Source: Planctomycetota bacterium | Lineage (GTDB): Bacteria > Planctomycetota > UBA1135 > GCA-002686595 | DNA: 39,020 nucleotides | Reading direction: 5' to 3' | NCBI GenBank assembly: GCA_012959525.1 | Contig: DUDB01000008.1 | Location: forward strand, 1 to 39,020 | Shown here: in pieces, positions 1-8,028 of the stretch | How the letters are laid out: each line of letters starts with the position of its first letter | Numbering within the stretch: the first letter of the stretch is position 1 | Program-made: the position numbers and the translations under genes | The notes under the pieces: model-generated | Seen by the model: only the letters and a program-made list of their open reading frames with translations | Told to the model about the DNA's origin: nothing | Database searches by the model: none

Positions 1-879
1 ACCCTGACTGAACTCTCCTGTGCCCTTGACGGCGACGGGGCCGGTTCGCTCGCGCCCCGTCACCCACTGGGAGATGTCGTTCATGTGCGTGCCCCAGTTA
101 GTGATCATCCCGTTGCAGTAATTCTCGATGCGCATCCAGCCCGGCCGGCCATAGCCACTCACGGGATGGACGCGCTTCTCGGTGTACGGTGCAGGAAAGG
201 CGGGGCCGAGCCAGAGGTCGTAGTCGAGCCCCGCGGGCACGGGCGTGGTCTTCTGAGGGGGCAGGGCATCGCTGGCGGAGGGCACGCCGGTCACGATGCG
301 CTGAACCTTGCCGATGCGGCCGTTGTGCACGAGCTCGGCCATGCGCCAGAAGCGCTGCTTGCCGCGAAACTCGCTGTCCGTGCGGCTCACCACGCCAGCT
401 TCCTCAACTGCATCACACAACGCGCGCCCGTGGGCGATGCAGGTGGTGAGGGGTTTTTCGATACACACGTGCTTCCCGGCCCGCGCCGCGAGTACCCCCA
501 TGGGGGCGTGCCAGTGGTCGGGCGTCGAGATCATCACGGCATCGACGTCGTCGCGGGCGAGTACCTCACGGAAGTCGGTATAGGCGCGGACGCCGGAGTA
601 GTCCTTGCCAGCCTTCTCGGCGTAGTAGGTGTTGGCCTTCACCCGGGCCCTTTCGAGTCGCCCCGTGTCTACGTCGCACACGGCGACGACCTGCGCGTCA
701 GGCGATCTCAGAAACTGGGTCAGGTTGGGGTGCATCGCCTGGCGGCCCATGCCCAACATGGCGACGTTGATCCGATTGCTGGGCGCCGTTGCACCGAAGA
801 CGGTCGAGGGCACGATGAACGGCACTGCAGCTAGCTTGAGGAAATCACGCCTGTCGGGCTGCGAGGATTGCGGTTTCAC
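1..879 (-). CDS. Gfo/Idh/MocA-family oxidoreductase, Tat-exported (partial, C-terminus off window)
   Basis: NAD(P)-dependent sugar or cyclitol oxidoreductase of the Gfo/Idh/MocA family; the substrate cannot be told from sequence. The 293 visible residues start at a GTG (877-879) and begin with a twin-arginine signal, RRDFLK at residues 10-15, followed by a hydrophobic stretch to about residue 30, so export as a folded protein to the periplasm is expected. A Rossmann start with GxG lies at residues 43-45, TPDHWH at 119-124, the family EKP motif at 141-143, and a GTHMND segment at 263-268 containing the usual catalytic-type histidine. Family members are typically about 430 residues, so roughly the last third lies beyond base 1. 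No good ribosome binding site is seen; the start was chosen because it directly precedes the Tat motif. Planctomycetes carry many such paralogues, usually in sugar catabolism. Confidence 0.9.
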   Translation of the reverse strand, partial: MKPQSSQPDRRDFLKLAAVPFIVPSTVFGATAPSNRINVAMLGMGRQAMHPNLTQFLRSPDAQVVAVCDVDTGRLERARVKANTYYAEKAGKDYSGVRAYTDFREVLARDDVDAVMISTPDHWHAPMGVLAARAGKHVCIEKPLTTCIAHGRALCDAVEEAGVVSRTDSEFRGKQRFWRMAELVHNGRIGKVQRIVTGVPSASDALPPQKTTPVPAGLDYDLWLGPAFPAPYTEKRVHPVSGYGRPGWMRIENYCNGMITNWGTHMNDISQWVTGRERTGPVAVKGTGEFSQG

Positions 880-1023
880 GGTTGGATTTATCTTGCTTTC
901 AACGGGGCAGCCTAGAGCTAGCCCTGCCAACGACCCAGAGTGTACAGGTACTTGAGGTCTCTACCCTGCGGGAACCGGCATGCGGGGTCGGGAGCCCACT
1001 GGATTGGCTCCACGGTTTCTCAC

Positions 1024-3543
1024 TCAGCGCAGGCCCAGTCTTGCAAGCTCTTCGCTGATCCACGTTGCTTTCATCTTGGCCCGGGCAGCTTCGGAGACTC
1101 CTCCCTCGAGTTCGATCCGCTCAACAAGGATGATGTGATTCGAGTATATCTGGAATGCTACATCGGTCCCCGTGAGTTGGCGTCCGTCGATCCGCGCGGA
1201 ACGGCCCTCGCCTTCAAGGGTCACGTCTCCGTTGTCATGGCGCTGCAGCGTCATGGTGAATGGTCGATGAACAATCGTACTGCGAATCTCCGCAATCTGA
1301 CTAAGGGTTTCAACTGGGCCCACAATGAACAAGTCGTGCGCGTTGACAGCGAGGGCGTACCAAGGCTGCTCGGCGTCGAGGCACAACAGCACCTGGAACG
1401 ACTGGCCAAGAACCTCCTCCATGGGATCAGTAAGCCGGACCGTGTAGGTGACCTTGGCCAATTCCAAAGGTAGTCGAAACCTGCGGGACACCAATCCGCG
1501 CAATCGCATTGTTCCGTCTTTCACCAAGCAGAGAGAATCGGCGTCCAGGGGGAATGCCGGTATCCAGGGGTGCGTATGGCTATTCGTCGGAAAGTCGACC
1601 AGCTGTGCGGGATCGTCAAACTCGTAGACCAGTCGCACCCGGTCGCCCGCCATCCGCTCAGGCTCGACGGCCAGGGCCAGTCGGATCCCCTGGTAGTCAA
1701 AGAGCGCGTCGGCCAATTCGGTACCCAATCCGACCAGGCCGTCATGGACGGACTCTAGGTCCTCGCGTGGGCCCAGTTCGGATGCCAGAGCGCCTGCCAG
1801 GTCGAGCCCTTCGCGCATTTCCTCGGGCCGCTCTGGAAGGGGGGCGTGCGCCAGCCTCGCCAGGTCTCTGCGCATTTGGGCCTGCGGGCGCAGCGCTGCA
1901 AGGCGTGCCCCTTGTTCGATCAACTCCTTTGCCTCGGGGGAATCCGCACCCAACTCCTTGCTCCAGAAAGCTTCGCCCGCCAAGAGCTGCATGTAACTCA
2001 CGAGCCAAGGCGGTTGCTGCTTCAGGCCTTTGCTGCCTAGGGAAGCCAGCAGGTCTGCCGCACCCACTGAGTCGACCTCGACAGCCGCAAGACCAGCACG
2101 GTTCGAGCCCAGCTTCAAGACGCCGTCTTTCATTTCCTTGACCGTGCAGGGGACGGTGGTATCCCCTTCGACCAACCGCAATCGCTTTGGGGTACCGGGT
2201 AGGGAGGCCAGGAACTTGCTGCGGAGAGCCAGCATGGATTCCACTCGGGCGTGCTCCGTCGCCAACCGAGAGTCCTCCTGCTCGCTCGTGGTGGAGGCGA
2301 GCGAATCCATGAAAACCAGGGCTGCTTCGAGTTTGCCCTCGGACGCCAGGGCAATCACGCTTGCCAGGTGGCCGTCCAAATCGAGCGAGGGCGCGATCAG
2401 GTTCGGATGGCGGGCTCCCTCCAAGGGCCAGGCCCGAGGGCCAGCGGCGATGGGATCGCTTGTGAGTAGTGCCTCCTCGGCGGCCTTCTGGTCTTCGCCA
2501 GTCTCCTCTCCTCTTACCGCGGCCTCCACTACGGCTCTCGCCTTTGCCTCTTTCAACGCTCTCGCTCGACCTTGCGCCCACTTCCGGAACCCGGCTTCAA
2601 GGCTCGCTGGAGCTACGCCGAGCGTTGCCTCGAAAGCGGCCGTATCACCGACCCCCCCCAAGACCCTGCGCACGTAGGCCAGGAAGTCGGAGCGGTGCTT
2701 CGCCTTCGCGTCGATGGCCAGATAGTGCACCCACAGTTCGCTATGCATGCGTACGAGGTGGTCAGAGGCCTCCTCGTTGGGTGCAGACAGCCCTGCCTCA
2801 AGGGCGAGCCTGGACACCGCAAGATGTCGGGACTTCGCGTCCGTCAACTCCAGGAGGGAGGACAGCGGCAACAAGAGACCTCGTCTTTGCGATTCACTGC
2901 TGAGGATCTTGCCGAGGTAGTCGAGGGCAGTCCTGGGAACGCGCGCCTGCCCGAGCACCTCAGGGCGGTCACCCACGCCGTTCTGCACGAACGCGCCGGC
3001 CAACCCTTCGACGGCCCAGTACCCGACGGGGTTCTCGCCTGCCGTTGAGCGGGCCAACAAGAGCCGCAGGGTCGCCAGACGCAAGAGGCTGTAGCGCTCG
3101 ACGGTGGGTAGGTCGCGTTTGTTCTGGTCGTGGTAGGTGACCAGGGTCTCAACGTCCGAAAGCCAGGCGCTGCGCTCCCAAGCCGGCACTCGCTTGACCA
3201 TTGTGGACTGCATCGAGCGGAAGCCGGATGCGCGTCGCGTGACCACGACTGTCGTGCCCAGGGGGCCTTCAACTCCAACGGCGCTCCAGACGTCTTCAGC
3301 CAGGCGCGCGCCCAAGGCCCGAAGCCAGGGAGCGTAGATGGTCTCGACCTGGATCCGCTGTACGTCGGCGCCGTCGGCCGGAACCTCGTGATACAGCTGA
3401 AACGGACCCGCTCCTTCAATGACCTCCAGGTTCAGCCTGCGCAGCGCGATGTTCGGCTGCAGCCGCAAGAGCACGGAATCCACGTCATCTTGGAGGGGGA
3501 CCAGCGGAGCAGCGAGCAGCAGACAAAGCAGGGAGTTAGCCAT
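1024..3543 (-). CDS. large secreted protein with a degenerate peptidase-MA-like region
   Basis: 839 residues, function not recognised. The first 18 residues (MANSLLCLLLAAPLVPLQ) form a short signal peptide, so it is probably periplasmic or secreted. Residues about 60-330 have the layout of a gluzincin (peptidase MA/DUF1570-like) domain: a helix where the zinc motif should be (about 146-163), then GYWAVEGLAGAF at 174-185 resembling the usual WLNEGLAEYF segment, and DFLAYVRRVLGG with GFRKWA at 286-323 resembling the family's C-terminal helices. The HExxH zinc motif itself is absent, so I infer a non-catalytic relative. The rest is alpha-helical and charged, followed by a beta-rich C-terminal third with no recognised domain. 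The gene lies 144 bases upstream of the Gfo/Idh/MocA gene on the same strand and is divergent from hisS, so it could share transcription with the former. Confidence 0.8.
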   Translation of the reverse strand: MANSLLCLLLAAPLVPLQDDVDSVLLRLQPNIALRRLNLEVIEGAGPFQLYHEVPADGADVQRIQVETIYAPWLRALGARLAEDVWSAVGVEGPLGTTVVVTRRASGFRSMQSTMVKRVPAWERSAWLSDVETLVTYHDQNKRDLPTVERYSLLRLATLRLLLARSTAGENPVGYWAVEGLAGAFVQNGVGDRPEVLGQARVPRTALDYLGKILSSESQRRGLLLPLSSLLELTDAKSRHLAVSRLALEAGLSAPNEEASDHLVRMHSELWVHYLAIDAKAKHRSDFLAYVRRVLGGVGDTAAFEATLGVAPASLEAGFRKWAQGRARALKEAKARAVVEAAVRGEETGEDQKAAEEALLTSDPIAAGPRAWPLEGARHPNLIAPSLDLDGHLASVIALASEGKLEAALVFMDSLASTTSEQEDSRLATEHARVESMLALRSKFLASLPGTPKRLRLVEGDTTVPCTVKEMKDGVLKLGSNRAGLAAVEVDSVGAADLLASLGSKGLKQQPPWLVSYMQLLAGEAFWSKELGADSPEAKELIEQGARLAALRPQAQMRRDLARLAHAPLPERPEEMREGLDLAGALASELGPREDLESVHDGLVGLGTELADALFDYQGIRLALAVEPERMAGDRVRLVYEFDDPAQLVDFPTNSHTHPWIPAFPLDADSLCLVKDGTMRLRGLVSRRFRLPLELAKVTYTVRLTDPMEEVLGQSFQVLLCLDAEQPWYALAVNAHDLFIVGPVETLSQIAEIRSTIVHRPFTMTLQRHDNGDVTLEGEGRSARIDGRQLTGTDVAFQIYSNHIILVERIELEGGVSEAARAKMKATWISEELARLGLR

Positions 3544-3606
3544 CCGTCCATCCTAGCCAGATCCTCGTGGTTCCCGCGGCGAAGCGTCCCCATGCCCCCC
3601 CTCGAC

Positions 3607-3655
3607 GTGCCCGGAACGCACCTGCAAGTGCCCGGAGCCTGGCCCGGTAACCGGG
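3607..3655. promoter_or_regulatory. repeats in the hisS upstream region
   Basis: The divergent gap between the 839-residue gene and hisS holds two exact copies of GTGCCCGGA (3607-3615 and 3628-3636), 21 bases apart, about two helical turns. A 13-base dyad, CCCGGTaACCGGG, follows at 3643-3655. The arrangement fits protein-binding sites or an RNA leader structure, but no regulator can be named and GC-rich DNA produces such repeats by chance. Confidence 0.25.
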
Positions 3656-3701
3656 ACGCGAAGTGGCGCATGGGCAATCGAACCCGTATCGTCCCAAAAC
3701 C

Positions 3702-5027
3702 ATGGGTAGCGAAAAGATCCAGCCGCGGACCCTGAAGGGCTTCCGCGACCTCACCCCCGAGATGATGATCCCGCGCGAGGGAATCGTCGCGGCGGCCAAG
3801 GGGGTCTACGAGTCCTTTGGTTTCAGTCCCATCGATACGCCGGCTTTGGAGTACACGGAGATCCTGCTGGGGAAGGGTGGGGCCGAGACGGACAAGCAGC
3901 TCTACCGTTTTGAGGACAATGGCGGCCGCGACGTGGCCCTGCGCTTTGACCTCACGATTCCCTTTGCACGGTTCGCCGCGCAGCACATCGGATCCTTGGG
4001 CACGCCCTTCAAGCGTTACCACGTGGGTCCCGTCTGGCGCGGCGAGAATACCCAGCGCGGGCGCTACCGCGAGTTCGTGCAGTGCGATTTTGACACCATC
4101 GGGACAACGAGCACTGTGGCAGACACCGAGAGCACGCTCGTGATCCACGACCTCTTTGTGGCATTGGGTTTCGAACGCTTCAGCGTGCGGTTGAACAACC
4201 GCAAGGTCCTGAGCGGCGTGCTCGAGCGCCTTGACCTGGCCGACCAGGCCGAGAACGTTCTGCGCGCTTTGGACAAGCTGGCCAAGATCGGTCCAGAGAA
4301 GGTGACGGCAGAGATGATGTCCACCGCAGGTTGCAGCGCAGGTCAGGCGACCGAGGTATTGGCCCTGGCCGCGATCACAGGCGACAACGCCGCGATTCTA
4401 TCCGCGCTTGAACCGCTGGTCGGCGATTCCGAGCAGGGCCGGCAAGGACTCAGTGAGCTGACCGCCGTGCTTGAAGGTGTTCAAGCGGCTGGAACGGCGG
4501 AGGGGCGTGTGCGCCTAGATCTGTCGATTGCCAGAGGCTTGGACTATTACACCGGTACGGTCTTCGAGACCTTCCTGGACGACCTGGAGGGTATCGGTAG
4601 CTGCTGCTCGGGCGGCCGCTACGACGACCTTGCTTCGCTTTACACGAAGCAGGCCCTGCCTGGGGTGGGGGCTTCATTGGGGGTGGATCGCCTCCTCGCC
4701 GCCATGGAAGAGCTCGGGATGCTCGAAGGCCGAACCGCCTCAGCTCCGGTATTCCTGGCCTTCTTCGATGGTGAGCGTGCTTCGGATTACGTGGCCCTGG
4801 CGGCTCGGCTGCGCGCCGCCGGTGTGGGCGTCGAGCTCTACCCTGAGCCTCGCAAGCTCGGTGCCCAGCTCAAGTACGCGGACCGCCGTGGACACCGCCT
4901 GGCCATCATCGTGGGCCCAGACGAATGGGAGGCGGGTCGCTGCCAGCTGAAGGATCTGGACGCCAAGACCAGTGATGAGATCGCTCTAGACGACCTCGCC
5001 AGCGCTTGCCTGCAGCGGTTGGGTTGA
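3702..5027 (+). CDS. hisS: histidine--tRNA ligase
   Basis: Class II aminoacyl-tRNA synthetase charging tRNA-His with histidine in the cytoplasm; 441 residues from the chosen ATG. Seen: the N-terminal KGFRDL segment, a motif 2 region at about residues 104-131 (KRYHVGPVWRGENTQRGRY then REFVQCDFD), and the histidine-binding RGLDYYTG motif starting at R278, followed by a C-terminal anticodon-binding domain with KYADRRGH. The QCDFD form of motif 2 is closer to eukaryote-like HisRS sequences than to the E. coli form. An in-frame GTG at 3663 would add 13 residues with no homology value, so I prefer 3702; neither start has a convincing Shine-Dalgarno. The gene converges on nuoN with only 14 bases between the stops. 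Confidence 0.95.
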   Translation: MGSEKIQPRTLKGFRDLTPEMMIPREGIVAAAKGVYESFGFSPIDTPALEYTEILLGKGGAETDKQLYRFEDNGGRDVALRFDLTIPFARFAAQHIGSLGTPFKRYHVGPVWRGENTQRGRYREFVQCDFDTIGTTSTVADTESTLVIHDLFVALGFERFSVRLNNRKVLSGVLERLDLADQAENVLRALDKLAKIGPEKVTAEMMSTAGCSAGQATEVLALAAITGDNAAILSALEPLVGDSEQGRQGLSELTAVLEGVQAAGTAEGRVRLDLSIARGLDYYTGTVFETFLDDLEGIGSCCSGGRYDDLASLYTKQALPGVGASLGVDRLLAAMEELGMLEGRTASAPVFLAFFDGERASDYVALAARLRAAGVGVELYPEPRKLGAQLKYADRRGHRLAIIVGPDEWEAGRCQLKDLDAKTSDEIALDDLASACLQRLG

Positions 5028-5028
5028 G

Positions 5029-5044
5029 TGAGCCGCGCGGCTCA
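5029..5044. terminator. palindrome between convergent hisS and nuoN (possible bidirectional terminator)
   Basis: TGAGCCGCGCGGCTCA is a perfect 16-base palindrome filling the hisS/nuoN junction and including the nuoN stop codon. It could fold as a 6-bp stem with a GCGC loop on either transcript. There is no T-tract on either side, so intrinsic termination is uncertain. Confidence 0.35.
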
Positions 5045-6484
5045 GATCAGACCCAGGAACACGCTCGGCAGGACGCCCATCACCAGGACCGCGGCCGCGC
5101 AGAATGCGGTCGCCAGCATGGCATCGGTGCGCTTGGCCATGGGGGGAGCCACCTGATCGGAGGCCGGCTCCATGTACATGGCGGCGATCACACGCAGGTA
5201 GTAGGCGAGTGCGATAACGCTCATCAGTACGCCCGCTATGGCGTAGCCCGTGAGGTGCGCGTCGAGGGTGACCGAGAAGACCATCCACTTGGCCAGGAAG
5301 CCGCCGGTGGCGGGGATGCCACCCAGACTCAATAGGAACAGGGTCATGGCGGCGGCCATGGCGGGGCGGCGGCGGCCGAGGCCCTTCAATGATTCGATCT
5401 GCGTGAAGTGCTCTCCGTCTGCTTCGAGCCAGGCCAGCAGGCCAAAGGCCCCACCGGCGGTGGCGACGTAGGCGGCCATGTAGAACAGGGCAGCGGACGT
5501 GGCCTCGTAGGACAACTCTCCGCTAGCACGCTGGGCAGCCACGAGGAGCAACAGGGTGCCGGCGTGTGCCACGCCCGAGTAGGCGAGCAGACGCTTCAGA
5601 TTGGATTGCACGAGCGCGCCCAGGTTGCCCGCAGCCATGGTGAGTACGGCCAAGAGAGCGATCAGGCCCGCGGACGACTCGGGCAGCAGACCCGTGATGC
5701 GCAGGGTGAAAGCGAGGGCCGCGGCCTTGGTACCCGTGGCCATCAAGATCGTCACAGGCGTGGGAGCGCCCTGGTAGACGTCGGGGACCCAGAGGTGGAA
5801 CGGCCAGACGGAGAGCTTGAAGAGCAGGCTGCCCAGAACGAACGCCATGCCCACCTGCGCCATGGGGGAGAAGCCCGTCGCTGCGGCAGCGGTCAGAGCG
5901 GTCAGTGAGAGGGTGCCCGTGGCGGCGTAGATCAGGGACGCGCCATACAGGAAGAGGCCCACTGAGAAGGCACCCAGGACAAAGTACTTGAGGCCGGCTT
6001 CCACCGACTCGCTGCGGTCGCGCCGGAAGCTCGCCAGACAGTAGAGAGGGATGGAGAGGAGCTCCAGGCCGATGAAGAACACGGTCAGGTCCAGCGCACC
6101 GGCCATCATCATCATGCCTATCGGAGCGGTGAGCAGGAGCATGTCGTGCTCACCGAGGAAGGGGCGGCTCTTGCGGTAGTAGCTGCGGGCGTGGACCCAG
6201 GCGATGAGGGTGGAGGCCAGGAACACCAGACCCCAAAGGGCGCTGGCCTTGTCGGCGCTGTAGGTGCCACCGAGGACGGCGGCCACGGGCGCATTCAGCA
6301 GGGCCACCTCGGCCCAGGCGGCGCCCAGAATCGAGCCCACGAATAGCAGCGGGCGCAGGCGGTTCATGGGCTCGAACCACTCGGCCACGATCAGGAGCAG
6401 CAAGCCTCCCGCCAGGGTGACCAGGGGGGCCAGGGCGGCGGCGCATTCAGCGTTGAAGTACTGGGCGATCAGGTCGGGGTTCAT
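5042..6484 (-). CDS. nuoN: NADH-quinone oxidoreductase subunit N
   Basis: Antiporter-like membrane subunit at the proximal end of the complex I membrane arm; 480 residues with about 14 predicted transmembrane helices, the normal length. The conserved membrane glutamate lies in FFIGLELLSIPLYCLASF. A helix carrying KLSVWPFHLWVPDVYQGAP and the LLAYSGVAHAGTLLL segment are typical of the proton-antiporter (MrpA/D-like) family. The ATG overlaps the nuoM stop as ATGA, so translation is likely coupled. It is the last gene of the operon, ending next to a palindrome at 5029-5044. Confidence 0.95.
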   Translation of the reverse strand: MNPDLIAQYFNAECAAALAPLVTLAGGLLLLIVAEWFEPMNRLRPLLFVGSILGAAWAEVALLNAPVAAVLGGTYSADKASALWGLVFLASTLIAWVHARSYYRKSRPFLGEHDMLLLTAPIGMMMMAGALDLTVFFIGLELLSIPLYCLASFRRDRSESVEAGLKYFVLGAFSVGLFLYGASLIYAATGTLSLTALTAAAATGFSPMAQVGMAFVLGSLLFKLSVWPFHLWVPDVYQGAPTPVTILMATGTKAAALAFTLRITGLLPESSAGLIALLAVLTMAAGNLGALVQSNLKRLLAYSGVAHAGTLLLLVAAQRASGELSYEATSAALFYMAAYVATAGGAFGLLAWLEADGEHFTQIESLKGLGRRRPAMAAAMTLFLLSLGGIPATGGFLAKWMVFSVTLDAHLTGYAIAGVLMSVIALAYYLRVIAAMYMEPASDQVAPPMAKRTDAMLATAFCAAAVLVMGVLPSVFLGLI

Positions 6485-8025
6485 CGCACACCCTCCTCTT
6501 CCCGCGGGTCCACCAGGTCACCGACTACCATTGTCTGGCGCGTGTCCTCGACTCGCTGAACGAGAGCGTCCAGTGAGCCCGACGTTTTCTCGATCAGGAC
6601 GCTGGGTTGAATTCCAATCCACAAACACAGCGCGCACAGGGGAGCGACGATGGCCACCTCACGGATGTTCAGGTCCTTGAGGCTGCGCGTCTCGTCGTGC
6701 GTGATTTCGCCGAAGAGCAGACGACGCGTCGCGGAGAGCAGGTACACCGCGCCAAAGATCACGCCGGTCACCGCAAAGGTGGCAAGGACGGGACTTGTCT
6801 GGAAGGTGCCGATCAGGATCAGCCACTCGCCCACGAATCCATTCAGGCCGGGCAGGCCCACGCTGGAGAGGACGGCAAAGACCCAGAAGAAGGCGAACAG
6901 CGGCATGACCGCTGCCACGCCGCCGTACTGATCGATGGCGCGCGAGTGGCGACGCTCGTACAGGGCTCCGAACAGAAGGAACAACAAGCCCGTGCTGAGC
7001 CCGTGGTTGATCATCTGCAACACGCTCCCGCGCAGGCCGGCATGGGTGAGCGCGAACATGCCCAGCACCACATAGCCCAGGTGGCTGACGGAGGAGCAGG
7101 CGATCAGGCGCTTCATGTCGGTCTGGGCCATGGCCAAGAGAGCTCCGTAGACGATTCCGAAGGCGCCCAGGATCATGAACAGAGGCGCGGCGTTGATGGC
7201 CGCGGCCGGGAACATGCCGATGCCGAAGCGCAGGAGGCCATAGGTGCCCATCTTGAGGAGCACGCCCGCAAGGATCACCGAGCCCGAGGTGGGTGCCTGG
7301 GTGTGAGCATCGGCCAGCCAGGTGTGGAACGGGAAGAGCGGCACCTTGATTGCAAAAGCGATCGCAAACCCGGCGAAGAGCCAGAACTGCGCCTCGAGGG
7401 GCGTGGTGCTGGCCCAGTCCGTGAGCCCGGCGATGTTCGTGCTGAGCACACCATCGGCTGCGGCCTGACCGATCAGGGCGATCACGGCCAGGAGCATCAG
7501 GAGACTGCCGGCGAGGGTGAACAGGAAGAACTTGACCGTGGCGTACAGTCGCCGCTCACCACCCCAGATGCCCAGGATGAAGTACAGGGGCACCAGGCTC
7601 ACTTCCCAGAAGAAGTAGAAGAGCACCAGATCCGCCGAGGCGAAGACGCCCAGCATGCCGGTCTCCATGAGAAGCAACCAAACCAGGAATTCGCGCGTGC
7701 GCTCGCTGATGTGTCCCAGACTCGAAAGAGCAACGAAGGGCATCAGGATTGCGGTCAGCGTGACGAGCAGGATCGAGATCCCATCCACGCCCATCTCGTA
7801 GTGCACGCTTGTCGCGCCCAGGGTGAACCAGTCCACACTCTGGGTGAACTGCAGGGCGGCCTGGCTGCCGTCGAAGGCGCAGAAGAGTGACACGCCCAGC
7901 ACCGCGACCACCGACGTGATGAACAGGGTGATGCCGCGCAGTACGCGTTCATCACGGTTGGGCAAGAGCGCCACGATGAGCGCGCCCAGGGCTGGCAGGA
8001 AGGTGAGCAGAGTCAGGTTGTGCAT
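6481..8025 (-). CDS. nuoM: NADH-quinone oxidoreductase subunit M
   Basis: Second antiporter-like proton-pumping subunit of the membrane arm; 514 residues, usual size. Seen: the key membrane glutamate in FFWEVSLVPLYFILGIWGG, the half-channel lysine/histidine segment KVPLFPFHTWLADAHTQAP, and LIACSSVSHLGYVVLGMFAL, all diagnostic of NuoM. A hydrophilic tail of about 50 residues follows the last helix. The start lies 3 bases after the nuoL stop, and the stop overlaps the nuoN start. Confidence 0.95.
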   Translation of the reverse strand: MHNLTLLTFLPALGALIVALLPNRDERVLRGITLFITSVVAVLGVSLFCAFDGSQAALQFTQSVDWFTLGATSVHYEMGVDGISILLVTLTAILMPFVALSSLGHISERTREFLVWLLLMETGMLGVFASADLVLFYFFWEVSLVPLYFILGIWGGERRLYATVKFFLFTLAGSLLMLLAVIALIGQAAADGVLSTNIAGLTDWASTTPLEAQFWLFAGFAIAFAIKVPLFPFHTWLADAHTQAPTSGSVILAGVLLKMGTYGLLRFGIGMFPAAAINAAPLFMILGAFGIVYGALLAMAQTDMKRLIACSSVSHLGYVVLGMFALTHAGLRGSVLQMINHGLSTGLLFLLFGALYERRHSRAIDQYGGVAAVMPLFAFFWVFAVLSSVGLPGLNGFVGEWLILIGTFQTSPVLATFAVTGVIFGAVYLLSATRRLLFGEITHDETRSLKDLNIREVAIVAPLCALCLWIGIQPSVLIEKTSGSLDALVQRVEDTRQTMVVGDLVDPREEEGVR

Positions 8026-8028
8026 GGC

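Noticed and set aside
940..1473. 177-codon plus-strand frame
   Set aside because: Overlaps the end of the 839-residue gene on the other strand; no domain or ribosome binding site.
6607..7890. 427-codon plus-strand frame opposite nuoM
   Set aside because: Composition (Glu, His, Gln, Asp rich, no domain) is typical of an antisense shadow of a membrane protein gene in high-GC DNA; nuoM is certain.
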